Below are positions 29,619 to 42,225 of a DNA stretch of 64,000 bases, piece by piece. Positions within the stretch are counted from its first letter, which is position 1. Each line of letters begins with the position of its first letter. This DNA is from Plantago ovata (taxonomy: Eukaryota > Streptophyta > Magnoliopsida > Lamiales > Plantaginaceae). The position numbers were made by a program, and so were the translations under genes. Below the pieces are notes generated by a model, which saw nothing but the letters and a program-made list of their open reading frames with translations, did no database searches and was not told where the DNA came from. The DNA is taken from the NCBI GenBank assembly GCA_028274465.1, contig CM051458.1, positions 12,725,566 through 12,789,565 on the forward strand. Reading direction: 5' to 3'.

Positions 29619-30923
29619 TTAACCTTTATTTTTTTCCACCACTTGCCAAGGTGTTGCATTCTCCCCTTTAAACAAAAGATCATTTCTTTCTAGCCATAAG
29701 TTCCATATAGTGATAAGCCAAAACAACATCCACACCTCCCTACCTCCCTTTGGTGTATTGGCCACATGCTCCTCTAACCGTTCAAGAATGATCATATGAG
29801 ATGATATATCCACCCTTAGCCAATTGTGTACAAGTCGCCACACTTTTGTTGCAAACGTGCACCCTCCTAAAATAAGCCAAGTGCCTTCTATATGCTCATC
29901 ACACCTCTTACAACCCATATCCGTTTCCCCCACACCTATTCCCCGCTTTGAAAGATTCTATTTTGACGATATTCTATCTTGGATAGCTTTCCAAGTAAAA
30001 GCATTCACCTTTGGGGGCGAAAGCTTATTCCGAATCTCCTTTACCCATGTATAAGCCGGTCCACTACCTTCCTCCTCCGTTAGCCTCCTATAGCCTTCTT
30101 TTGTTGTATAACAACCCATCTTTTCCTTCCCCAACTCCAACCATCCTTCACCCCTTCCCTTAATCTAACTCCCGCCACCCTTTCTTCCAATCTAGCCACT
30201 TGTTCCTTTTCCCATTCAAATAGTCCCCTTCTCCATACTCCTCCAAAATTCCCTCCCCCAACCTTTGATCCACCATACAATCTTTTCTCACCTCCAAACT
30301 ATAGAGTCTAGGGAAAGAAGCTCTTAGTGTTTCTTCATTTTCACCCCACTTTTCTTCTTTCCCATCTCCTACAACTCTCTCACAATTTCTTGTGAACCAC
30401 TCACTAGTCGCCACGGAGCACACTATGTTCCTCCACCAATCCGACCATTCCCCATAGTTTCGTTTTTTCCTTTTAAAGCATTCTCATTGTCCCTCCACTT
30501 GCCATATTTGGATTCCAACACTTGAAGCCAAAGTTTCTTTCCTCCTTTCATCACCCTCCAAGCCCACCATCCTAAGAGAGCCAAGTTGAAGGTTGTAAGG
30601 TCCTTTATCCCAAGTCCACCTTCCTCCTTCTCGGTGGAAACCTTTTTCCATGCCACCCACGCAATCTTTCTTTTATCTTTGCCCACTTCCCCTCCCAAAA
30701 GGAAGTTCCTTTGCATCCCCTTCAACTACTTCAAAATTCCTAAAGGTGCTTTAAAGAACGAGAAATAGTACATTGGGAGATCATTTGAAACCGCCTTCGT
30801 TAGAACAATCCGACCTCCAAGAGAGAGGAACTTGTTCTCCCAAAGTCCTAGTCGGGCCTTAAACTAATCTTTCACCACCTTCCAAAGTTTCCTATCCTTT
30901 GACATGCCTCCTATCGGGAGCCC
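29619..30923 (-). pseudogene. LINE A ORF2, end of RT region and zinc-binding C-terminus
   Basis: The minus strand encodes the connection domain (KIAWVAWKKVSTEKEEGGLG, LALLGWWAWRV) and the zf-RVT domain (WKAIQDRISSK; CKRCDEHIEGTWLILGGCTFA; LVHNWLRVD; TIWNLWLERNDLLF). ORF2 would supply reverse transcription and nicking for target-primed insertion. The part seen is spread over several frames with at least three frame changes, and lacks the RT core and endonuclease. Confidence 0.85.
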
Positions 30924-32439
30924 TGTTGGTCCCTTTAGACAACAAGTAGAGACTAGAGGGGGGGGGGGGGAGGGGGGTGAATAGTCTCTAAAACTTTTTC
31001 GTCGTCTAAAACTTTCTCAGCCAGCTGCTTTTACTTTTCAGTAAAGAGCTTATGATGATAGTTAAATAATCAGAGAGCGGAAGTCTTTCGAAATTAAGTG
31101 CTTTTGTTAAAATAACAATTCAACAGGTTAAGCAAAACAAATTTAAATGAAGTATGCTGAATAAAAGCTTTTTGAAAGAATCTGCAGTAATTAAAAATAA
31201 AGCTCTGCTGAAATGTAAATGCAGTAAGTAAATCACACAAAAACTTTATAGTGGTATCTGAGGGTAGCGTAATCCCTAAACTAGTCCACTTTGTCCTTGC
31301 TCGGACTGAATTAACTAAGATAGATGATGAGGTTCCTTACAACACCTAATCTACTAGAATTCCAGAAACCAAAGCACCCTTGCTTTGTTTCCAACCTATC
31401 CAGAAAACTAAAACCTTGTTCTCCACCAAACATGGGACACTTATCAACAAGTCCTTGCTTGATTAGTTGCCCCTGCATTTTACCCCTGTAAAAAGGGTGT
31501 TTTATCAGTTAGAGAGGTTTTGGGTGAAGATCACTATGAGATTAATTTTTCAGCTAATTCCAAGTAATCTTAAGAAACTCAAATGAATAACTTTTCAGTT
31601 ATAAGTATATTGTTTCTGGGTGTCAAGACTATTTCTTGTTCAGGAGAAAGAATACATTAACCAATTTCTTAGCTAAAGTTCTACTTCTTCACAAGTAGCT
31701 TTTGTTTCAAGCTTAAGTCTTGGGTCGGATCTTTAGACAGTAGTGAGTTTAAGAAAGATGTGAGTTTGAAAGCACAAGTGAGTGTAAGATCACGTTGTTG
31801 ACACACCTTCTTTCACTGCCTAAGGGTCTCTATTTATAGTGATTTCTTGGTACTGTTTGAATTTAAAAATTCTAAGCTGGAGCCAAAAAAATGTCACTAT
31901 CTTGCTACGAATGTACTGTCAGCAACGTGTTCAACTTTTTTAGAACGACATGCTTTTCATTTAATGCTCTTTGACCTTTTTCAACGTTTGAAACTTGGGG
32001 CACAAATGTAAGTACTAATTCAGCAAGTAAGGTCACATGTAGTTACTTTAGTACGTTGTATTAGCTCAGCAGACTCAAGTTTTACACTTGTGTTTTCTGC
32101 TTTGCTGAAATATGTACTTTAGTTTACTTTAATATGTGTCTTATATAGATACCAAATATCAGCAAACTTCAAGTATTCTTGTCTTCAAATCTTCAAGTCT
32201 TCAAGTCTTCAAGCCTTCTGGGTGGTTCTTATACTTCAATAGATTGTTTCAGCCAACAGCGTACATCATCAGCAAACAAAAGAACCTATCTAGTACCTAT
32301 ACTAAGTCTTCAGCAAATGTTCTTCTTTTACAATGTCCTTAAAAATTCTAATTTTCTATGGACCTTAAGAGTACTAATCACTGGATTGTTCTTAATTTAG
32401 CATGTTAATCTGTTCATCAAAATTACAAGTTTCCTAACA
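30924..32439 (-). repeat. 3' LTR of the Sirevirus (complete, 1,516 bp)
   Basis: It runs from TGTTGGTCCC to TTTCCTAACA. A poly-G stretch occurs at about 30958-30970. It contains many TTCAGCA motifs. It is adjoined on the right by the purine tract and on the left by LINE A sequence (AGCCC just before it; the matching right flank is lost). Confidence 0.9.
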
Positions 32440-32460
32440 AATTTCCCCCTTTTTGATGAC
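32440..32460 (-). promoter_or_regulatory. Polypurine tract of the Sirevirus
   Basis: The minus strand reads AAAAAGGGGGAAATT directly before the 3' LTR, the plus-strand primer site of reverse transcription. Confidence 0.85.
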
Positions 32461-32539
32461 ATCAATCCATGGCTAAATTAATTGTTACCCTTTTAGAGGT
32501 TCCTGATGTTGAATAAATCAGTTGATTAATGCAAACATA

Positions 32540-35500
32540 GTTGAATAATAAAACAGTAAGCATAAATAATTTGCATAATCAAGAACCAATAAGAGTAAAA
32601 AAGTTGATTGCTGATAGTTATCTTTCAGTAGTAAGTTTTACAAGAAAGAACATAGATAACTATTACAATCATTACACAAGGAAAGATTTTAAAGAATCTC
32701 TAAGCTTGTCCAGCAGAGGATTCTCTGAGAATATCTTTCACGCTCTTCATAGCAAGGGTAGTAAATTCAACGCAGTCCTTCTCGTAATCTTCAAGAAGTT
32801 TGCAGACTTCAAGTTGAATTATTCTTGCATTCTTACAGGCAGTATAGTGATGAGTTTCACCATTTAGCCTTTTGTAGTGTATTACCCATAAGTGCATACC
32901 CCAATTGCTAGCATGAACTAGCTGAGTTTCTGAAATTCCCTTGTTGGCATGAATCTTCCTTAACCAACGGAGGTCTTCTTGTTGATCCTTTACAGTAAGA
33001 TAGAAATATTCAATAAGGAATCAAGTGATATTTATTTTTGGACTTGTTGGTTATAGGATCATTGTAATAAGAAACATCCACCGGCTTGATGAGGTCAGGT
33101 TCTTGCCTCATCTTCTTGCTAATGGAGCTTCTTCTCACTAAGATTTCAGTATTCAACCATTTTCAAGCAATTTTCCTTGGGTAGGGAGGAGGATCCCTTT
33201 CTTTCTTTACAACCTTAAGATCAATCCAAGTATAAAGCTGATTCAGCACAGTAGTTGGAAAGAAATCATTTGCTAGTAGGTCTTCCGGCTTAAGAATCCA
33301 ACAACCTTTGAGGTTTCTAACCACATTTTGAGTGGTTTCCTCGTTGCTAGTCTTAGTATATCCAATACCAGTACCTACTGCAATGTCAGCAAGCCTTCTT
33401 TCTTCTTCTCTTTGTCTTCTTCTTCTTGACTTAGCATTTCCTTGATCCTTTGCTGAGGATCTGGAGTCAGTATAGAAGTGCTTAGACTGTCCAGAAGGAG
33501 TCAAAGCAGTGATAGGCTTGATATTGAGCACTTTGGTCAAAGGCAACTCATCATAATCATCATTGTCAGTTTCGTACATGATGTGAGCTTCTCCACAAGT
33601 TTCAGAAGTGTCAGCAGCAGTTCTCATCTTCTTTGTTGCAGGTGCTGAGCTTCTTTCAATTTCAGTCTCCAATCTTTTCTGAGATCTAGTTGATATTTTT
33701 TCAGCATCAAGTGGAGGATTTGTCAACTTCACCACTGGGGGAGGAGAAGTAGGAGGTAAATCCTTTTTTACCCTTCTTTGATTTATTTTGTTTTTCTTCC
33801 CCCTTAGACATGGATTGCTTGTCAGCAAAGACTCGGGTAGAAAAGTACTCATTACAAAAGTCGGTAAGAGTCTTTAGCCCATTAAAATGCAAGATCAGCT
33901 CTTGCTAACCCTTGTTAAGTGTAGACATCGTGTGTCTGACTTCATCCATATCTCTAGTCAATCTTTCAATGATGGCATCTTTTTCTTCAAGGTCCTTTTG
34001 TGCCTTTTTGAGTGCATTTTTAGCAACTCTCATTGTTTGGACTGAAGATGTATCATTGGTTTTGTGTTGTGTATTGACATCAGCCTGAGCCAAAGTAAGA
34101 CTTGTTGTCCTTGTCAGCAGGACCTTCAAGATCTTTTCAATGTTTAGAGGCTCTTCAACAATTAGTGTTGCATCCTCATCAGTGCACTGTTTGTGAACTT
34201 GTAGTAGTGCATTAATTCTTAGTGTCACACTGTCCACATCTGGAAATGGTACAAGTGAGGGAGAAACTAAATGAGCCTTTAATTCAGTGGCGAACTGATC
34301 TTCAGCATGGGCAGTTTCATGCGTTTCATGGTCGTCGTCTGAAGATTCAGTATGATGGAGTGCATCAGCAGTTTCAGCATGAGCCACTACATTAGTTTCA
34401 GTAGGGTCAGGTAGTTTGTCATCAATCTTATCTCCAACATTGTCTCCATCATAATCAGAGAAGCCAGAGGAACTGTCAGCAGCATCCTCCATGCATGCTA
34501 GCTTTTCTCTATCAGCTACTTCTTGTTGTTTGTCTGGATGAGTGGTTGCTGAATGCAACGCTTGTGACTCATCAACTGGAGTTTCACCAGTAGTAGGAGG
34601 TGGAAGTGAAGTTTGTTATGTATCTTTTATTCCAGAAGATTGAACAATCTCAAAATGTTGAGTCTCTGGAACATTTATCAAAAGTCTGTTCTGAATAGCC
34701 TTTCTGAGATCTTCAACTTCCTCCTTATCAAGGTTTTCAGTAGTAATCTTGATGATAGCTTGTGCAGATAACTCATCATCAGCAAGCTTCTTTTTGCCTT
34801 TGGAAATTTCAGCAAGCTTCTGAGCAATTTCAGCATCAACAACTTCTTCAGTTGTTGGCTTTTTAGTATTCTCTACAACTTGTTCCGTTGTGGGAATTTC
34901 AATTGTCTCAACAGCAGTATCAGCTGTTGGTTTCTCAGTAGCAGTGAGAGTGGATTCTTTAGGGTTGCTGGGAGGTGGTTGCTCAGCATCATGCTTTTCA
35001 GCATGTGCTTGATCAGGCTGATCTGGAGCCTTAGTTATATCTCCACCAGCACCGAGACTAGGACCTTGGGTATCATCATCGTCGTCCTTTGAGTCCTTAG
35101 AATCATCAGGGTCATTCTCACCACTGGAGTCCTCATCCTCTTCTTTTTCTTCATCATTTCCCTCATCATCAGTAAGGATGACTATAGGAATAGATTGTAC
35201 AAAGCTGTACTAGTCACTTCCTTTTCTTCAGTGATTACTTCTGGATCAACTAGTGCAGGAACAAAGTTGTTCTTCAGAAGTTCAGCTTGTTCATTGAGAC
35301 TAGCTTCTTTGAACTTTTTCTTGAGCATCTTGCTGACGGTATGAAGTAGTTTGCTGTCCATTTGCTCAACAAACGTAACATGATCCATTGGCATCACTGA
35401 ATAAATAAAAGCTCCAAGATTAAGCAATGATTGCTTCTTCTTGTCATTGATGAGAAGAGGGAAGAGTTCAGCAAAGTCCATGATCTGCACTTTTGTCAGG

Positions 35501-38080
35501 TGCTGAAAGATTTCACAACCTTGGACAAATTAGTTTTTTGAACTGTTTGTACATGTATGTTGAACTTTCTTGAGGAGAAAGGATCTCTAGATCGGGTAGA
35601 GATTTTTCCAAATGAGCCTGTAAGAGATTATGTTTATTATTAGTACAGGTTTGCAAATTGATTATAGAATTAGAGTCTTTTACTGATAAATGAGCTACCT
35701 GCTGAGAAGAAGCATGCTCATTTTGCACAATTGGTTGTGCTGTCTCTATAATAATTTCTTCAGGACCTTGAGTAGCATCCTGATTTGCAAGTTCATGTAA
35801 TAATAACACATGAGATACAAGTACTAAGTTATGAAACTTAGTTAATTTATCAAAAAAAAAGTTCTACCTGTTGAACATGAGGAATTGGTTCTGATACAGA
35901 AGCTTCAGCATGCTTCTTGCTTGTATCCGTCTCTTGAGAAGTCTGAAAAGAATTTGAGTTAGCTAAAGACAATAAATCAAAAGATAATGACAAAGACAGA
36001 TTATTTGAATCAACTACCTGTTGAGGTTCAACAGTAGTAGATTCGATCCTTGCTGAAGTATTAGCTTCTTCGTCATTTCTTTGGATCTCTTCCTCAGCAG
36101 ACTTCTTAGTTTGCTCTAGTTGAGATGCTTGTTCTGCATTCTCCCTTGTTTCAGAGGAAACAAGTTGAGCAGAAGAACTTTGACCGTTTAGCTCTTTTTC
36201 GGTCATGAACAATGGCACAGAGACATCTGATCTATCTTGCACTTCTTGATCCATATCTACTTGTAGATATTTGAGTACATCTTGTACTTGTTGGTCAGAA
36301 TCTATGAAGGCTGCCTCATTCATTTCATCCTCAGCAGCTTTGTGTGCGTCGTAGGATGGTCCTTCTAGATGAGTGTCAGCAAGCACACTCTCTTTCTCAG
36401 TTGATGTTTCAGCAACATTTTTTCAAGACTGGTTGCTTTTTCAGCAGCAGTCAACTTTTCTTTTGTTGCTGCTTCAGCAACCTTTAACAAGTCTGCTCCC
36501 ACATCACTTTGTGGAGCCATTGTTACCTCATAAAGAGGAGGGACTTGTACTTCCTGAGTGTTTGCTGACTCAGTATCATCTTTGTCTTCAGCAGGGTTTG
36601 CATTTGCACTGCTGGGAAGATCTTTTTCAGCTGCATCACCAGATTGCCTTTTTCTTGCCCTTTTAGTGAGCTTTTGGTCCTCTGGCGTGTCAGGAATTTC
36701 TTCAGAAGATGAGTGATTATCTACTGAAGGGACTGGAGCTACTTGCTTTCTAGCAGTTTTCTTGGTTCTCTTAGCCTTAGTCTTTCCCGTTTTAAAAACT
36801 GCAGCTAAGACATCAGTTGTCTGATCAACATCACTTTCAGCTGTGACTGGTGCTGCGTTTTCAGCAGTCTTCCTTGTAACTCTGTGAGTAGTCGCAGTAG
36901 GGACTGAAGAAGAGGTATCAATCTCTTTTTCTTCTCAGCAGCCTCATCTTGATGAGTTGGACTCTGCGCTGAAGAAGTTGCTTTCTCAGCAAGCTTCTTT
37001 TTCTTGGAGGTCTTACTATCATTAGCAGGGGGTGCTGTGTCAAGAGGAGCTTTTGTAGAGGTTTTCCTCTTTCTTGAGCCAACTGCTGAGTGTGCTGGTG
37101 CAGGAATAGCTTGAGCTTTCTTAGCTTTCTGTTCAGTGGTATGCTTTCCCAGCATCCACATGGATTCTATAGGGAGATTTTCCCTAAGGACGAAATCATC
37201 TTCTACAAGAGGTAGCACAGTTTCAGTCCGTAAGAGACATTCTCATTGGGGCTTACCAGATTATCCTCAACTGAAAACTTAAATTTTTCAGCATTTTCCG
37301 TAAGTTTGTTAAAAATGAACTTAGCCCAATTCAGCTCAGTTTTAACATTGTTGAAGATAATTCTCAGTAAGGGCCATCTTTTCAGCCCTATTTGGTCTAT
37401 TCCACCAACTTGAGAGTCTACTACTCTAATCAAAAAGAGGCACACTAATTTGAGTGATTCAATTAGGTGTTTTCTCTTGACATCCAGTCTGCTGAACTTT
37501 GCAGGTGCCTCTACCTCATTGATTGGTTCAGGATTTCTAACTTTAGCATAGAAGTTAGCAAGGGTCTCTGTATCATCAGTCACCTCTTCAAATTCTCCGG
37601 TGACTGGAAGCTGAAAGTGAGCTGCAATGTCAGTCCATCTCAGGACGACTTGCTTTGACTGAACACTAGTTGTAATCACTTTTTCAGTGACACCATTTGT
37701 AGTGATAGTGTTTACAACTGCATTGTTGTAAAACTCAAGCACATCAATGGTGCTCAAGAAAGTAGGTGTGGTACTGATGAATTTCATCAGTCCATTTCTT
37801 TCCAATAAATCCACCGCTTCTTGTACGACATTTCCTTCTTCCGAGAGAACATTCATATGCTATCTTAGGGCAGAAGTACCCCATTGGATCTTACCTTTAC
37901 ACTTTTCAGTGTCTAGATAAGTTCCATCCATGGTCGATTGTGAAAGTCTGTTGTTCACAATTGTAGGTGCTTGTTGTGTTGCAACAGGTGCGGAAGAGGA
38001 GCTTTTCGATTTTTGGGGCTTGGAAGTTTTTGGGTCTTTTGGGGCAGAGCTAGATGATCTTTTGGGAGCCATCTTCACTT
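32540..38080 (-). pseudogene. Extra 3' coding region of the Sirevirus (env-like position), function unknown
   Basis: The region begins with a Lys/Ser-rich N-terminus (APKRSSSSAPKDPKTSKPQK) and a folded-looking segment of about 215 residues (37203-37856; VLRWTDIAAHFQLPVTGEFE, ESLKLVCLFLIRVVDSQVGG). Long Glu/Ser/Ala-rich low-complexity stretches (about 33900-37200) and a basic segment (SRRRRQREEERR, near 33400) follow. No signal peptide or clear membrane segment is seen, so a true envelope role is not supported. It matches the placement of Sirevirus ORF3/env-like genes. Fossil, broken in several places. Confidence 0.6.
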
Positions 38081-38564
38081 ATATATATAGGGAAAAGGAA
38101 TTCGGAACAGTAAACTTATGCAAAAGAAAGTTTTGACCGGAGAGTTGCAGAAGAACTCCGAGGTTTGTTTGTGCTTGAAATGGAAAAGTTTTTGTCGGAG
38201 TCTGTAAAAGTTTTTGTCTTATGAACAGACTCCTCTTTATATAGTACTCTGTTGTTTGAGAGTCTTAATTGATTTAAGATCTCAGCAATGTAAAAACAGA
38301 GATACAATTGTTTGGAAGGTGCACATGTAATAAATGCATAGTGGCCCACTAGCGAGTAACTGTCAGATCGTGTCAATTCTCACAAAATATACCGTTGGAT
38401 AAGCATCTTGCTTGCAATCAACGAACCAGATTAACTAATAAGCACTCAATGCCTTTTTAGTTTATCTAATGCAAAGACATCACAATAATTACTTCTTTTT
38501 AATCAAGGGATCATAAAATCAATCAAATGTTTTATCAAAATGTATCCAAAATGCTTTTGATCTT

Positions 38565-39016
38565 TGTGTTTGCTGAATTTCCCTCTTAATTAATTATCTC
38601 TTTTCTTTTGATAATCATTTGTATTTCTGAGTTCCTGTCTCAGCAAATACATCTTTTCATTGAGATAATATAGTGTAATTATGCGAAGGACGAGTATGCA
38701 TTTACTTTGCTGAGGTCCCGTCTCAGTTCCTTCTGATTGTCTAAATGCCTGTTTCAACAATCTTTGATTCCTTTTTAATACTGAGTGCCCGTTTCAGTAT
38801 TAAGCAAACAAGTTTCCTTAACAAATATTAGTTTGCAAAAAATCCCTTTGTCTGCTGAATGCCTGTTTCAGCAAACTTTAATAATTAGCTGAATCTTTTA
38901 ATAAAATCAAGGATTATATCTCGTGTTGAATTACTATTTATTGGGGGTATACTACAAGTTTTATATCATGCAGATTTATTCCTTGCTGAATGCCCGTTTC
39001 AGCAACCTTGTAGTAT
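38565..39016 (-). repeat. Array of related hairpins between pol and the 3' ORF
   Basis: At least five diverged copies of a short inverted repeat with a TGCCCGT-like loop. Arms are TTGCTGAA and TTCAGCAA (38983-38990, 38998-39005); AATACTGA and TCAGTATT (38777-38784, 38794-38801); and similar at about 38852-38875, 38707-38726 and 38623-38646. The last is enclosed by a second perfect 10-bp pair, ATACTACAAG (38949-38958) and CTTGTAGTAT (39007-39016). The array starts right after the pol stop in element sense. Confidence 0.8.
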
Positions 39017-39030
39017 GTTTCCGAGATATA

Positions 39031-40420
39031 TTAGGCAAGTTCCAATAACCCAAGTTTGTACCTTAGGATTGAGAACCTATTATCAGGCAGTGGTTTGGTA
39101 AAGATGTCAGCAAGCTGATCATCAGTACATACCTGAATTACCTCAATATCTCCTTTCTCAACATGGCCTCTTATGAAGTGATGTCTAATATCAATGTGCT
39201 TAGTTCTTGAATGGAACTTTGAATTTTGTGTGATAGCAATAGCACTTGTGTTATCACAGAAGATTGGAGTCTTCTTTTCAAAGATACCATAATCCCTTAA
39301 TTGTTGCTGAATCCATAGGATTTGAGCAGTGCAACAACCAGCTGCAATATATTCAGATTCTGTGGAAGAATTTGCCACACAAGTTTGCTTCTTGCTGAAC
39401 CATGAAATTAGTCTTGTTCCTAGAAACTGACACTTTCCAGAGGTACACTTTCTGTCAAGTGTAGAGCCTCCATGATCAGCATCTGAATAGCCAACCAGTG
39501 ACAAACCAGAATCTTTTGGATACCACAATCCAATATTGACAGTACCTTTGACATATTTCAGTATTTTAATAGCTTTCTTGTAGTGTGATTCTCAAGGATC
39601 AGATTGATATCTTGCACACACACAAACAACATACTGAATGTTACATCTAATTGATATTAAATACAACAAGGAACCAATGAGCTTCCTATACTTGTGTTTA
39701 TCAACACATTTGTTTGTTTTAGTATAGCCCATTTTGGTACCAACACTCATAGGGATCTTTTCAGGTTTTTCATCTTCTTTGATTCTGAATTTTATGAGCA
39801 TTTCCTTTGCATACTTTGTTTGATTCATGAATATTCCATCTTTGAGCTGCTTGACTTGCAATCCTAGGAAATAATTCAATTTTCCAATCATACTCATTTC
39901 AAACTTGTTTATCATGAGTTTGGCAAAATCATCACAAAGTTGCTTGTCTTTAGAACCAAATATTATGCCATCCACATAAATTTGGACTAAAAGTAATTTA
40001 CCATCATGATTTATGGTAAACAAGGTTTTATCAACCTCACCCTTCTTGAAACCATTGTCCAGCAAGAACCTTGCTAAGGTGTGATACCAAGCTCTTGGTG
40101 CTTGCTTTAAACCATATATAGTTTTCTGAAGCTTGTATACCATCTTGATTTCTGAAGGAAGTTCAAAGTCAGGGGGTTGTTCTAGATAGATTTCTTCAGC
40201 AAGTTCACCATTTAAAAATGCACTTTTAACATCCATTTGGTAAACTATAAAGTCGTTATGAGCAGCAAAGACCAAGAAAAGTCTAATTGCATCCAATCTT
40301 GCAACTAGTGCATAAGACTCATCATAGTCCAATCCTTCAGTCTGACAGTAATCTTGAGCAACTAAACGTGCTTTATTCCTTGTTACTTCACCAGACTCAC
40401 TCAGCTTGTTTCTGAACACC
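39031..40420 (-). pseudogene. Sirevirus pol, RT and RNase H
   Basis: RT: ARLVAQDYCQTEGLDYDESY, MDVKSAFLNGELAEEIYLEQ, YGLKQAPRAWY, and the region with IYVDGIIFGS where YVDD is usual. RNase H: LVGYSDADHGGSTLDRKCTS, SWFSKKQTCVANSSTESEYI, TKHIDIRHHFIRGHV, ADIFTKPLPD. It is typical Ty1/copia order. Fossil with a few breaks. Confidence 0.9.
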
Positions 40421-40668
40421 CACTTAGTACCAGTTGCTTTATTTCCTTCAGCAAGGGGTACAAGTTTCCAGACTTTGTTCCTTTCAAATTGATCCTATTC
40501 TCCTTGCATTTCCTTGATCCATTCAGAATGCTTTAAAGCTTCTTTTATGGTTTTAGGTTCAATTTCAAGAGAACAGTGCTTCTACTTCAACTACCATTGC
40601 TTCTTCAGCAACGTCTTTGTTAATAGAAACATTGGATCTAGTCACTCGGCGTTTGTCAATATCATCAA

Positions 40669-42225
40669 TCATATCCTTAGAGGGATGATCTCTAATCCAA
40701 ATATTAACGCGTTTGTTCTTTGGATCTGGACATGTATGCATTTCAGCATGTGACTCTTCAGCACGTGCTTGTTCAGCACTACTGGTTTAGGTTGTGTCTC
40801 CACTGATATAGGTTCATCATCAACTACTTGTTCAGCATTGCTTGTTTGTGGTAACTCTTCAGTAGACACAGGAAGTTGCATTGTTTCAGCAACATCTGGA
40901 GCAACTGCATCTTTAGCCGGGAATTCCTTATCATGAACTATATTTATCTTGACTTGACTTGGTGATGGCATGTCATTGTCAGAATCATCATTAAGTTCAG
41001 TGATCTTGACATTTCCATCTTTAGGTTTAGTTCTTTGCTCGTGTATGAGTAGCTTTTTCATACATTCAGATATTTTTTCTTCAGCAGGAACTCCTTGTTT
41101 CTTTTCATAGAATACAACATGCACATATTCTTCAATCTTTTGTGCCTTTTTGTTGTAAACTCTATAAGCTTTGCTATGCAAGTAGTAACCAAGAAATATC
41201 GCTTCATCTGCCTTTGGTTGAAATGTTCTTAGATATTCTCTACCATTGTTAAGAACAAAACATTTGCAACCAAATACTCTTAGATGAGTAATGTTAGGAG
41301 GTCTTTCACCAAATAGCTCATAGGGAGTTTTGTTGTACTCCTTAGTTATCAAGCATCTATTTTTAGTATAGCAAGCAATGTTAATCTCTTCAAACCAATA
41401 AGCTTCACTTATTTCAGTGTCAGCAAGTATGGTTCTAGCTGCTTCCTTAAAGGTACGATTCTTCCTTTTAGCAACACCATTTTGTTGAGGTGTCCTTACT
41501 GAGGATAACTGATGTTTTATGCCTTTAGAAGTGCAATACTCAGTTATGTACTGGTTTACAAACTCAGTACCATGGTCTGTTCCGATGATTTTTACCTTGT
41601 CATTTTTCATGACTTCAAGCTTGTTCAGCAAGTTAGGTATTTCAATCCTTGTTTTAGACTTTTGTTTGATGAAAATTACCCAAGTGAATCTTGAATAATC
41701 ATCCACCACTACCAAACCATACTTCTTTCCAGCATAGCTTGTTGAAGATGATTCAAACAAGTCCATGTGCAAGAGTTGTAAAGGTTTTGTAGTTGACGGT
41801 ACTGCCTTGTTCTTAAAAGAGGACTTAGTTTGCTTACCCTGCCGACATGCAGTGCAAGCACCATCCTTCTTAAAAGTGACCTTAGGTAATCCAACTACAA
41901 GTGCCTTTTTAGACAGCTTATTCAGCGTCATGAAGTTTAGGTGACTAGTTCTTTTGTGCCATAACCATGCATTTTCAGCAAGGCTTTCGTGATCTGAGAT
42001 CAGACATTTTTCGATGATTGCTGAGAACCAATCTACAGTGTATAGACCTCCTGATCTTCTAGCAATCATGATTACCTTCTTTGTCTCAAAGTCAATAAGT
42101 TTGCATTCATCACTTTTGATTTTGATGAAGTAACCTTTGTCAGCAAACTGACTCATGCTGAACAGGTTGAACTTACGATTTTTGACATAAAGAACTCCTG
42201 TTATGGTAATGCATCCTAACTTCAC
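40669..42225 (-). pseudogene. Sirevirus pol, integrase
   Basis: It shows a GAG-preintegrase zinc-binding segment (LWHKRTSHLNF ... CTACRQGKQT), the integrase core (LLHMDLFESS, VVDDYSRFTWV, GTDHGTEFVN, RTPQQNGVAKRKNRT), and the C-terminal segments FGCKCFVLNN and FLGYYLHSKAYRVYN. An acidic linker follows. It would insert the cDNA into the genome. Fossil. Confidence 0.9.

Larger units (their letters stand above)
28522..30923 (-). mobile_element. LINE A, L1-type, 3' part
   Basis: A T-run at 28522-28532 (the poly(A) tail on the minus strand) begins the element. Its first bases (AAACGGCTAAAA ... GCATAAGAAAT) match the 3' end of LINE B at 53527, so both are the same family. The 3' UTR (about 28533-29600) contains a 74-bp tandem duplication. 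The end of ORF2 follows. The Sirevirus adjoins at 30924; the 5' part of LINE A is not found beyond it in this window. Confidence 0.85.
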
